A stretch of 38,916 bases of DNA from Verrucomicrobia bacterium UBA6775 (GTDB lineage: Bacteria > Verrucomicrobiota > Verrucomicrobiia > Limisphaerales > UBA1096), in the NCBI GenBank assembly GCA_002453165.1, contig DKGH01000201.1, positions 27,469 to 66,384 on the forward strand. The letters are read 5' to 3'. This document shows, piece after piece, positions 1 through 7,001 of this stretch. The position numbers were made by a program, and so were the translations under genes. Within the stretch, counting starts at the first letter, position 1, and every line of letters begins with the position of its first letter. The notes below the pieces were generated by a model, which saw only the letters and a list, made by a program, of their open reading frames with translations, was not told the origin of the DNA and made no database searches.

Positions 1-468
1 GAGTTCATTTTGCATTTTCGCGGTACTCCCCATCATGCACCCTCCCGCGCCGCCCCCCATGCGAAACAGGATGAACAACGCAATCCCCACACCGATCAGT
101 ACCTTTGTCACTGGGCCGGAAAACGAGCTGGCGGCGGTCTCCCTCAAAGGGGTGCTGGTGCCGCCCAACTGGCTAGCGAGGTGCATGGCGGTCGGGGAGC
201 CTTTGCTGATGTCCTCGCTCAGACCCCGGAGGACGTCCTCCGATGGGCCAGCTTGTCGGGACTGCTGTTGGGAAATCTGTTTTTTCGAAAGGCCCGGTTT
301 TTTTGGAGATTGGGCGAATTTTAACTTCGATTGGCCCGATTCCGGTACCTCAGATGCGGCGTTTTCAACGGCAAAATTTTCACCACAAGCGGGACAGTCG
401 ATCGTTTGACCCGCCAACTCATCCGGGATATCCAGATGCTGATCGCAGTTTGGGCAATTCATTTTCAT
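1..468 (-). CDS. Zinc-ribbon, single-pass membrane protein (partial, C-terminus beyond left edge)
   Basis: Reading the minus strand from an ATG at 468 gives 156 codons with no stop before the window edge, so the gene is cut off. The N-terminus (MKMNCPNCDQHLDIPDEL) carries two CxxC pairs about 20 residues apart (CPNC and CPAC), the pattern of a small zinc ribbon. A hydrophilic Ser/Gln/Lys-rich linker follows, then one hydrophobic segment (VTKVLIGVGIALFILF) and a Gly/Met-rich stretch. A second ATG two codons downstream (462) is an equally good start. No Shine-Dalgarno sequence is seen. The architecture suggests a membrane-anchored protein with a cytoplasmic zinc ribbon; no function can be assigned. 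A similar paired-CxxC ribbon recurs in the ankyrin protein at 2472-3572. Confidence 0.7.
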   Translation of the reverse strand, partial: MKMNCPNCDQHLDIPDELAGQTIDCPACGENFAVENAASEVPESGQSKLKFAQSPKKPGLSKKQISQQQSRQAGPSEDVLRGLSEDISKGSPTAMHLASQLGGTSTPLRETAASSFSGPVTKVLIGVGIALFILFRMGGGAGGCMMGSTAKMQNEL

Positions 469-557
469 AGGCAATATTGGTTATACCAAATCCAAAAATA
501 TCATTATTTAATATCAAAGTCTACCCATAAGTTTGCCAATGAAATTGAAAAAAGAGC

Positions 558-585
558 TTGTCAGGGCTGCTTTTTCCATTAGTTT
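558..585 (+). promoter_or_regulatory. Possible sigma-70 promoter for rpmB
   Basis: TTGTCA (558-563) and TAGTTT (580-585) are separated by 16 bases and lie about 33 bases upstream of the rpmB start. The -10 match is only partial (T1, A2, T6), so this is a weak prediction. The surrounding 469-617 stretch is AT-rich, contains no other recognisable feature, and must also hold the promoter of the divergent zinc-ribbon gene. Confidence 0.3.
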
Positions 586-617
586 TTCCGGCCCCTTTTG
601 AGGAGGGGAGGCATAAA

Positions 618-875
618 ATGTCCAGAGTTTGCGAATTAACAGGAACCGGTCCCGTCACAGGGAGTCGCATCCGCCGAAGCGGTAAGGCCAAGAAAAAGGG
701 CGGTATCGGCATGCACGTCACCAAAGTGGTGAAGCGCCGTTTCCTGCCCAACCTTCAGCGCGTCAAGGCGGTGGTCGATGGCGAGGTGAAGTACATCCGC
801 GTCACGGCCAAGGCGATCAAGAAGGGGCTCGTGACCAAACCGCCCAAGCGCAACTGGAAAAAGCCGGAAGCCTGA
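618..875 (+). CDS. rpmB: 50S ribosomal protein L28 (bL28)
   Basis: This 85-residue protein matches bL28: it opens MSRVCELTGTGPVTG, followed by the basic region and the family hallmark KRRFLPNLQRVK, and ends in a Lys-rich tail. It is a structural protein of the large ribosomal subunit. The open frame extends upstream to 558, but the ATG at 618 gives the canonical N-terminus and is preceded by a strong Shine-Dalgarno region (GAGGAGGGGAGG, 600-611). The length is normal for the family. It is monocistronic: the next gene is convergent and a strong terminator follows immediately. Confidence 0.97.
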   Translation: MSRVCELTGTGPVTGSRIRRSGKAKKKGGIGMHVTKVVKRRFLPNLQRVKAVVDGEVKYIRVTAKAIKKGLVTKPPKRNWKKPEA

Positions 876-894
876 GCGGCGGCAAAGAATTTTG

Positions 895-921
895 AAGGGA
901 CTCCACGTGAGTCCCTTTTTT
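895..921 (+). terminator. Rho-independent terminator of rpmB
   Basis: AAGGGACTC (895-903) and GAGTCCCTT (909-917) form a perfect 9-bp stem around a 5-base loop, followed by a T tract reaching 921. It starts 19 bases after the rpmB stop codon. Confidence 0.88.
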
Positions 922-930
922 GTGCCTGGC

Positions 931-2277
931 CTACTTTTTATTCGCGACCCGGTAGAGGTGGGTCTTGGTGCGAAGGATCAGCGCATCCCTGTGCACAGCC
1001 GGCGAAGCCATGAATCCGCCGTCGAGCTGGTTGGTGGCCAGCACCTTGAATTCCGGCTTGGCCGCAACGACGGTGGTCTTGCCCTCTTCACTCAAAAAGA
1101 AGATGCGTTTCCCGTCGGTGATCGGTGAGGCAGAGTAGTTGCCGCCGACTCGCTCGCTCCAGGCGACCTTGCCGGTCCTAGCCTCCACACAACTGGCCAC
1201 GCCGCCGTCGGCGATCATGTAAACGTGGTCACCGATCAGCAGGATCGACGGCTTGTTGGAGACACTGCGCTTGAGCCGCCACTTGATGTGGGTGTCGGCC
1301 GCCTCGCCCTTTGCCCCGGGATCGACGGCGAGCAGTTGGCCCTTGGCGAAACCGGTCGGGTAAAACAGCAGCCCGTGCCCGTACACTGGCCGGGTGCTGG
1401 CGGAGTGCTGCGCCCGCTCGGTGATGCGCCAAAGTTCCTTTCCGGTCTCAGGCTCATACGCGTAGCATGCCATCGCGCCAATGCTGATCAACTGCGTCTT
1501 GCCGCCGTGCCTGATGACGAGCGGTGTCGAGTAGCCCTTGCGCATGTCGCCGTCGCGAAATGGTTTGCCGTCCGCGCCGAGGTCCTGAAAATCCACGCTG
1601 CGCTCGGTGCGCCAGACGGTCTTGCCGGTGCGCTTGTCGAGCGCGGCCATGTACTGCAGATCGGCGCCGTCGAAGGTGAGGATCAACAGGTTGCCGTGAA
1701 TGATCGGCGACGAACCGGAACCGCGAAAGTGATCGCACTCAAAGTCGTCCCGTTTCCAAAGCACCTTCTTCGTGTTGGCATCGAGACAGGCCGTTCCGGG
1801 CGAGCCCCATGTCAGGTAAACCCGGTCACCCTCGATAATCGGCGTCGGCGATGCGTAGGTGTTGAATTTGTGCGCGTACTGAGGTTTCTCGATGTGGAAC
1901 AGCTGTTTTTCAAAAACAATCTCACCGCTCCCGGCATCGACGGCGAGCGCGGTAAGCTTGTGGCCTTTTTCGTCGGCAGTCGTCAGCCAAATGGTGTCGC
2001 CGGAGATGACCGGGGATGACCAGGCACGGCCCGGCAGTGCCACTTTCCAGTCGATGTTTTTCGATTCGCTCCACTCGCTGGGCAACATCTGGCCACCGGG
2101 GATGTGCCCCGTGCCAAGCGGCCCGCGAAACTCGGTCCAGTCAGCCATCGCCTTTTTTTCAAACGTTAAAAGAGCGAAAAAAACCAGTGTTGAATTGAGC
2201 AAAAGCTGCAAACAAGATGAGAAAAAGTTCACGCACCGGAGTGTCAAATAAACGGGGAATGATGTCAATAAAGCCAA
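931..2277 (-). CDS. PQQ-like beta-propeller repeat protein
   Basis: The protein resembles the PQQ-like (quinoprotein alcohol dehydrogenase/BamB-like) propellers abundant in Planctomycetes and Verrucomicrobia. After an opening of the type ADWTEFRGPLGTGH, blades repeat in the form DANTKKVLWKRD, DKRTGKTVWRTE, EPETGKELWRIT and EARTGKVAWSER, the recurrent xxxTGKxxW motif. Members are usually exported, but whether they bind a cofactor or act as scaffolds is mostly unknown. The start is uncertain. The longest frame begins with TTG at 2277; a GTG at 2232 would give a hydrophobic leader; the ATG at 2148 gives MADWTEFRG. Mature members typically begin near this DW(T/P)xFRG, so a leader ending AMA is plausible, although EKK just before it is unusual for a signal peptide. 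Confidence 0.88.
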   Translation of the reverse strand: MALLTSFPVYLTLRCVNFFSSCLQLLLNSTLVFFALLTFEKKAMADWTEFRGPLGTGHIPGGQMLPSEWSESKNIDWKVALPGRAWSSPVISGDTIWLTTADEKGHKLTALAVDAGSGEIVFEKQLFHIEKPQYAHKFNTYASPTPIIEGDRVYLTWGSPGTACLDANTKKVLWKRDDFECDHFRGSGSSPIIHGNLLILTFDGADLQYMAALDKRTGKTVWRTERSVDFQDLGADGKPFRDGDMRKGYSTPLVIRHGGKTQLISIGAMACYAYEPETGKELWRITERAQHSASTRPVYGHGLLFYPTGFAKGQLLAVDPGAKGEAADTHIKWRLKRSVSNKPSILLIGDHVYMIADGGVASCVEARTGKVAWSERVGGNYSASPITDGKRIFFLSEEGKTTVVAAKPEFKVLATNQLDGGFMASPAVHRDALILRTKTHLYRVANKK

Positions 2278-2471
2278 AACAAGGCATCATTCCCAGTGGA
2301 AATAATATTTTGTATTATTATTTTTATAAATTAGTTTTTGTTTCAAAATCGTGTGCTAAACTTCCTTGGACGGCTAGCCTAATAAAGCATTTATGTGGCG
2401 ACGCCTATGCTGAGAACAACACAAACAGTTTTCGAAACGAGAAGCTGAACTTATTTATCCGTTGAATAGTC

Positions 2472-3572
2472 ATGGTGGATTACAACAAAGAGATGTTCAA
2501 TAGCATTGAGAGTAATCAACCTCATCTATTCAAGCAGCACGTGGAGGCCGGGGCAGAGATCAACTCCCGCAACAGCGACAACAGGACAGCGCTCCATGTG
2601 AGCATCTTCAAGCGGAGTGATGAGATTTCCAAAGAAATCCTTTTCAAGTTGGAGCCCGAACTCGGTGCCAAGGGTAAATACGAGGGGACACCGCTGCACA
2701 TGGCGGCATTCATGGATGATTTGTATTCAGCGAAGAAAATCATCGAAATACTAAAGGCCGGTGAAGGCATCTCCGTGATCGATCAAAAGGACATGAACGG
2801 CAATACAGCTTTTCATCTCGCGTGCATGTACGGTCAACTGGAAATAGCCCATCTTATTTTAAAAACAATTGCACCCAAATCGTGGACCCACCCTGAGTTG
2901 GATTCGATTGGGAAAACAAGTATTGGTGAATCTGAGGAAGGGGAGGAGGAAGAGGCTGTTGAACCGCCTGAAGCAGTCAGAAAACTCCTTAACGCCAGGA
3001 CCAATACAGGCTCAACACCTCTGCACATCTCCGCAGTGAATTGCAGGAATCTGGTCACCGAATACCTTTTGAAAATTGGCGCCGACCCGCAGGCAAAAGA
3101 CGAGGAGGATACTCCACCCCAGTTGTATATTCCGGGTAACATCGAGAGCTACTTCAAAGTTCCGGCTTATGTAAGGTGCGCCAACTGTAACGAAAGCCTG
3201 AAGCTCGATGGTGAAGAGCAAAGATCGGGAGTGTACTTTTGTCCCTACTGCGAACAGGAGGTGGATCACTTGAAGGGGCAAAACGAGGAAAGCGCCTGGT
3301 TCAGTGATGCGGTCGGTAAGGAAAAGCAAAACAATCTCTACAAGGACGAAACGAAGGAACCGGTCGAGGAGGAGAAAAGCGAAACGGAAGAACCGCCCTC
3401 AAGTGAGGAAGAGCCGGTTGACGAACCGGCTGAACCGGTCGTCGAAAGCAAACAAAGGGAAGGCCTCATCAACTGCGAAAAGTGCAGTACCCCGCTGCAG
3501 CTTGAACAGGATGAGATCAAGGCAGGGGAGTACTATTGCCCCTACTGCATGCAGGTCTCAAAACTCCCGTGA
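2472..3572 (+). CDS. Ankyrin-repeat protein with two zinc ribbons
   Basis: This 366-residue protein combines ankyrin repeats with two C-terminal CxxC zinc ribbons. Ankyrin signatures are seen at residues about 39-58 (TALHVSIF), 73-95 (TPLHMAAF), 112-132 (TAFHLACMYGQLEIAHLIL) and 182-212 (TPLHISAVN...LLKIGADPQAKD). An acidic insert (about 153-166) interrupts the array. Ribbon 1 uses C236, C239, C257 and C260; ribbon 2 uses C335, C338, C356 and C359. They are joined by a very acidic Glu/Pro linker (about 291-328). There is no signal peptide or membrane segment, so it is probably cytoplasmic and protein-binding. Base composition is AT-richer than neighbouring genes and no copy of the window's palindrome is present. 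The specific role is unknown. ATG at 2472; no clear Shine-Dalgarno. Confidence 0.88.
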   Translation: MVDYNKEMFNSIESNQPHLFKQHVEAGAEINSRNSDNRTALHVSIFKRSDEISKEILFKLEPELGAKGKYEGTPLHMAAFMDDLYSAKKIIEILKAGEGISVIDQKDMNGNTAFHLACMYGQLEIAHLILKTIAPKSWTHPELDSIGKTSIGESEEGEEEEAVEPPEAVRKLLNARTNTGSTPLHISAVNCRNLVTEYLLKIGADPQAKDEEDTPPQLYIPGNIESYFKVPAYVRCANCNESLKLDGEEQRSGVYFCPYCEQEVDHLKGQNEESAWFSDAVGKEKQNNLYKDETKEPVEEEKSETEEPPSSEEEPVDEPAEPVVESKQREGLINCEKCSTPLQLEQDEIKAGEYYCPYCMQVSKLP

Positions 3573-3586
3573 TGTCGTTGTTAGGC

Positions 3587-4081
3587 CTATCGGTAACGCT
3601 GCCAGATTAGTATAAAGGCCGGGGCGAATTCCTCGGGGGCATTGGCGATCCAGTCGTTGATTTTTTCCGGTGAAAACCAGCCGCCATCGGAGAGTTCCTC
3701 AGGGTCGAGCTGGAATGGCCCCTCGTGCTCAAGCCAGTAAACCCAGCAGAATTCCTGGCCGGTTTCCTCGCAGGCATCTAACTTGAACAGGCGTTCCGGC
3801 ACGGCTTCCAGCTCGAGACCGAGTTCCTCGCGTGGCTCGCGCAGGGCACAGGCGTCGTAGCTTTCACCGGAGTCGACATGGCCGCTTGCGGACGAGTCCC
3901 ACGTCCCGGGGAAGCAGTCTTTTTTCATCGACCGCTTTTGCAGGAACAACTCGCCATCGGCGTTGAAGACGAGCAGGTGAATCGCCCGGTGTCTCAGGCC
4001 AAGTCGGTGCACTTCGCTTCGTGGCTGTTGGTCGATCACCCGGTCGTCGGCATCAACGACATCAAATATTTCTTCAGTCAT
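3587..4081 (-). CDS. Nudix hydrolase
   Basis: A 164-residue Nudix-fold protein. The Nudix box reads G67-x5-E73-x7-R81-E82-x-R84-E85-E86-x-G88, with Pro where a hydrophobic residue usually sits between the two RE pairs. The family hydrolyses nucleoside diphosphate-linked compounds using Mg2+. The N-terminal section (FDVVDADDRVIDQQPRSEVH) and the stretch HRAIHLLVFNADGELFLQKRS resemble the YfcD/IPP-isomerase-like Nudix branch, so the substrate may not be a nucleotide. Its ATG overlaps the rsmA stop (ATGACTGA), so the two are probably translationally coupled as the end of the minus-strand cluster. Confidence 0.92.
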   Translation of the reverse strand: MTEEIFDVVDADDRVIDQQPRSEVHRLGLRHRAIHLLVFNADGELFLQKRSMKKDCFPGTWDSSASGHVDSGESYDACALREPREELGLELEAVPERLFKLDACEETGQEFCWVYWLEHEGPFQLDPEELSDGGWFSPEKINDWIANAPEEFAPAFILIWQRYR

Positions 4082-4913
4082 GCGATTCGGTCTGAGTGAG
4101 GAGTCGTGTCATTTCGGCGAACTGATCGAGGGAAACTTTCTCTCCGCGAATCTGTTCGTCGAGGCCCAGAGACTCGAACGCGGCCGCGACCGCATCCTTC
4201 GGCCAGTCGTGTTTGAGTAGTTTCATCAATTTCTTACGGCGCTCGGAGAAACCGCGCTTGATGATCCGCTTGAACGCACCACATTGCGCCGGAGGCAGCA
4301 GCGGTTCGTCGCGCCGTAGCAGCTCGATGCAGCCGGAGTCGACGTTCGGCTCCGGGAAAAAAGACCCTCGCGGAATCTCGAACCACTCACCAACCCGATA
4401 ATGCAGGCCGGTGAGCAGCGTCAGCACGCCGTAGTCCTTCGAGCCAGGCCCAGCCATGAGACGGCGCACGACCTCAAGCTGCAATGTCACGACCATCGCT
4501 TGCGGTCGGTCGTCGCCCCAGGCCAGATCAATGATCAGCGGCGAGGCGATCGAGTACGGCAGGTTGGCTACCAGCTTGTGCTGCGACCAGTCGTGTTCGG
4601 TCTTGCGCACAACCCGCAGCGCGTCGGCGTGCTTGAGGATGAAATTCTCTCGATTCGCGAACCGCTGCTTCAGCAGTTCAACCAGCCGGCGGTCCTTCTC
4701 AATGGCGGTCACGTGGCCGGCGGCCTGCAGCAGCGGATCGGTCAATGGCCCCAGCCCGGGTCCGACCTCGAGAATCTTGTCGTCGGGATCGAGCTTGGCC
4801 AAGGCGACGATCTTTCGAAGTTGATGCTGATCATGCAGGAAATTTTGGCCAAGCGATCGGGTCAACTGAATGTCCTCTTCGCGTAGGATGTTCCGAATCT
4901 CCGAAAGCTTCAT
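4074..4913 (-). CDS. rsmA: 16S rRNA (adenine1518-N6/adenine1519-N6)-dimethyltransferase RsmA (KsgA)
   Basis: The 279-residue protein has the RsmA/KsgA layout. It opens with QLTRSLGQNFLHDQ (residues 16-29), followed by SAM motif I EVGPGLGPLT (49-58), an acidic ribose-binding position in AIEKD (70-74), D97 in HADAL, and catalytic motif IV NLPYS (117-121). The C-terminal part carries the family pattern FSERRKKL. The enzyme dimethylates the two adjacent adenines of the helix 45 loop of 16S rRNA late in 30S assembly. Its ATG overlaps the TGA of the aminotransferase (ATGA), and its own stop overlaps the Nudix start, indicating a coupled operon. Confidence 0.97.
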   Translation of the reverse strand: MKLSEIRNILREEDIQLTRSLGQNFLHDQHQLRKIVALAKLDPDDKILEVGPGLGPLTDPLLQAAGHVTAIEKDRRLVELLKQRFANRENFILKHADALRVVRKTEHDWSQHKLVANLPYSIASPLIIDLAWGDDRPQAMVVTLQLEVVRRLMAGPGSKDYGVLTLLTGLHYRVGEWFEIPRGSFFPEPNVDSGCIELLRRDEPLLPPAQCGAFKRIIKRGFSERRKKLMKLLKHDWPKDAVAAAFESLGLDEQIRGEKVSLDQFAEMTRLLTQTESHD

Positions 4914-6208
4914 GCGTAGGCGTCCTCCAGCGCTTGGCCAAGCGCATGGGTAAAGCGGGCGATGTGCGTTTTGCCGATGGTCAGCGGCGGAGTGATCGAC
5001 AGGATATTCGCCGGCTCACCCTCGGGTAGCAGGATGAGGCCCTCCGCAAGCAGCCGCTTGGTCACAGTCAAGGCGATTGCTTCGGCCGTTTTGCCCTCGT
5101 CGAACAACTCGAGCGCGAGCATGAGGCCACGGCCGCGCGGGCGGCATCGCGCTTGGCCAAGCCGCTTGGCCAAGCGGCGCAACTTCGCGAAGAATAGCTC
5201 CCCCATCTCCGCGCTGCGCGACACCAGTTTTTTCGACTCAAGTTCACGAAGCGAAGCCAGCGCCATCGCACAGCCAACAGGGTGACCAAGAAACGTGCTG
5301 GTATGAATTGCCTCACCATCGGACTCCGGCCACGCGCGATCCATCACGTCGGCACGACCGACGCAGGCCGAAAGTGGGAACCCGCCGGTGAGCGCTTTGC
5401 CGAGGCAGATCACATCCGGCACGATCCCAAAATGCTCCGAGGCAAACCAACGCCCCGTGCGACCGAACCCGGTGTAAACCTCGTCGCAAATGAGCAGCGC
5501 ACCGTGTTTGTTGCAGATTTTCCGGAGCAGCTTGAGGAAGCCGGCAGGGGGGATGTTCGTGCCGCCACGGCCCTGAATCGGCTCGACAAGGATGGCGCCA
5601 ATCTTATGTCGACGGCATTCGGAGTTGAGTTGTTTTTCCAGCTTGGCCAAGTCGGCCTTCCCTTCCGGGAACGGCACGAAACTGGCGAACTCGCCAAGCT
5701 GCCGACGGAACGGCGAACGAAATTCGCTGCGCCAGGTTGCATTGAGTGAGCCGTAGCCAAGGCCATGATACGCCCGCTCGAAAGCGATGATTTTTGTGCG
5801 GCCGGTGGCAAGGTGGGCGGTCTTGAGCGCGGCCTCAACCGCCTCGAAGCCGGAATTGCAAAACACAGTCTTGCCGGTGCGCTTGGCCAAGCGCTCGAAG
5901 GTCAGCCGGCTCAGCTCCCGCGCCAGCTCGGCCTTGAGCGCGTGCGGGTGAACGTCGCCCATCGCGTGCAGCAGCCTGGCCATCTGCCGCTGCCCGGCGG
6001 CAACGATTCGCGGGTTGGCGTGCCCGGCCGCAGCCACACCAAACGCGGCGGTAAAGTCGAGGTACTCGCGCCCGGCGTCATCCCACACGCGCATGCCTTT
6101 GGCCCGCTCCCAGACGATCGGCCACGAGCCATCGGGGTCGATGAACGTGACGTTGCGCGACTCGTAGCGGTGCAGGGTCTCGATCGTCTTGTTGGCCTTG
6201 TTGCTCAC
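4910..6208 (-). CDS. Class III pyridoxal-phosphate aminotransferase
   Basis: A 432-residue fold-type I PLP enzyme of aminotransferase class III (ornithine/acetylornithine/4-aminobutyrate/DAPA-like). Visible hallmarks are CNSGFEAVEAALK (117-129), the FERAYHGLGYGSL segment (143-155), D242 in CDEVYTGFGRTG (PLP pyridine nitrogen) and PLP Schiff-base lysine K271 in LGKALTGGFPLSA. The substrate cannot be fixed from sequence. The start is a GTG at 6208, three bases downstream of the queE stop. Residues 345-353 (RLAKRLGQA) are encoded by two adjacent copies of the palindrome, a third copy encodes RLAKR at 106-110, and a fourth encodes LGQA near the C-terminus. Confidence 0.93.
   Translation of the reverse strand: MSNKANKTIETLHRYESRNVTFIDPDGSWPIVWERAKGMRVWDDAGREYLDFTAAFGVAAAGHANPRIVAAGQRQMARLLHAMGDVHPHALKAELARELSRLTFERLAKRTGKTVFCNSGFEAVEAALKTAHLATGRTKIIAFERAYHGLGYGSLNATWRSEFRSPFRRQLGEFASFVPFPEGKADLAKLEKQLNSECRRHKIGAILVEPIQGRGGTNIPPAGFLKLLRKICNKHGALLICDEVYTGFGRTGRWFASEHFGIVPDVICLGKALTGGFPLSACVGRADVMDRAWPESDGEAIHTSTFLGHPVGCAMALASLRELESKKLVSRSAEMGELFFAKLRRLAKRLGQARCRPRGRGLMLALELFDEGKTAEAIALTVTKRLLAEGLILLPEGEPANILSITPPLTIGKTHIARFTHALGQALEDAYA
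4930..4945. repeat. Palindrome, full 16-mer GCGCTTGGCCAAGCGC
   Basis: Exact 16-base palindrome in the C-terminal codons of the aminotransferase gene (reads LGQA). A core copy (4794-4803) lies in rsmA. Confidence 0.95.
5149..5177. repeat. Two adjacent palindrome copies
   Basis: GCTTGGCCAAGC occurs twice, 13 bases apart, in the aminotransferase gene, encoding RLAKR and LGQA in different frames. A further core copy lies at 5641-5651. Confidence 0.95.
5879..5894. repeat. Palindrome, full 16-mer
   Basis: Exact GCGCTTGGCCAAGCGC in the aminotransferase gene, encoding RLAKR. Confidence 0.95.
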
Positions 6209-6211
6209 GGA

Positions 6212-6940
6212 TCAAACGCCCTTCTCGTCGGGCGGCCAGATGAACTTGTGCATCTGCAACTGGAATCGAACCGGCAGCCGGTCGCGGGTGATGCGTTCGA
6301 CGAGATCACGGCGGCTTATCGGCGTGTGCCCATCCGGGACCGGCTTGAGCGACTCGTCGCGCTGATGCACCTCGAGCGGTGCCACCCACGAAAACAAAAC
6401 GGGACATCGCTCCGCCAACCGGTGTGTGGCGAGCAGCCCCTTGGCCCAGCCGTAGTCCTCCTCCGTGCCGATGACGAACTTCACCTCGTCGGTGGATTTT
6501 AGGTGGGCGATGTTTTCCGGGAGCATCCGGTCGGATTCACCGCTGCTGGGACATTTCAAATCCATGATGTGGCGCACGCGCGGGTCGCTCACGCTGATAT
6601 TGTGCGCCCCGCTGGTCTCGATGAGCACGGTCAACCCCGCATCGCACAGGCGGCGCATGAGCGGATGGACGTTTTTTTGCAGCATCGGCTCGCCGCCGGT
6701 GATCTCCACCAACGGGAGTTTGTTCCCCGGTTCACCCAAAAAGTCGCACCGATTTTCCAACTCGCGGACGATGTCGTCGATGCGCATCGGTTTGCCGCCC
6801 TTGAACGCATAAACCGTATCGCAGTAGGAGCAGCGCAGATCGCAGCCGGTCAGCCGGACAAAGGCGCACGGCAACCCAGCAAAGGTACTCTCGCCCTGAA
6901 TGCTGAGATATATTTCGTGAACCAGCAGCGACTCGGTCAT
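6212..6940 (-). CDS. queE: 7-carboxy-7-deazaguanine synthase QueE (radical SAM)
   Basis: A 242-residue radical SAM protein. Its cluster-binding triad is C33-x3-C37-x2-C40 (GCDLRCSYCDT), preceded by the QueE-type start EIYLSIQGESTFAGLPC, followed by the SAM-binding GGEPM motif (about residues 80-84) and ending LQMHKFIWPP. QueE converts 6-carboxytetrahydropterin to 7-carboxy-7-deazaguanine in the preQ0/queuosine pathway. No queC, queD or queF is in the window, so the remaining steps must be encoded elsewhere. The next gene begins three bases after its stop, consistent with co-transcription. Confidence 0.93.
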   Translation of the reverse strand: MTESLLVHEIYLSIQGESTFAGLPCAFVRLTGCDLRCSYCDTVYAFKGGKPMRIDDIVRELENRCDFLGEPGNKLPLVEITGGEPMLQKNVHPLMRRLCDAGLTVLIETSGAHNISVSDPRVRHIMDLKCPSSGESDRMLPENIAHLKSTDEVKFVIGTEEDYGWAKGLLATHRLAERCPVLFSWVAPLEVHQRDESLKPVPDGHTPISRRDLVERITRDRLPVRFQLQMHKFIWPPDEKGV

Positions 6941-6966
6941 GGCTATGAGTGGAGCGCACGAGGCTC

Positions 6967-6986
6967 GCGCTTGGCCAAGCGCTTGG
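6967..6986. repeat. Interlocked palindromes between M20 peptidase and queE
   Basis: GCGCTTGGCCAAGCGC (6967-6982) continues as CTTGG, making a second palindrome CCAAGCGCTTGG that overlaps it. Intergenic, in the 61-base gap. Confidence 0.92.
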
Positions 6987-7001
6987 TTTGGTTTTGATCG
7001 C

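Noticed and set aside
1225..2019. 264-codon plus-strand frame opposite the PQQ-like gene
   Set aside because: Antisense shadow of a repeat protein with strong family signatures.
5149..5177. CRISPR-like repeats
   Set aside because: The recurring word is a short palindrome with irregular spacing and no unique spacers; no array or cas gene is present.
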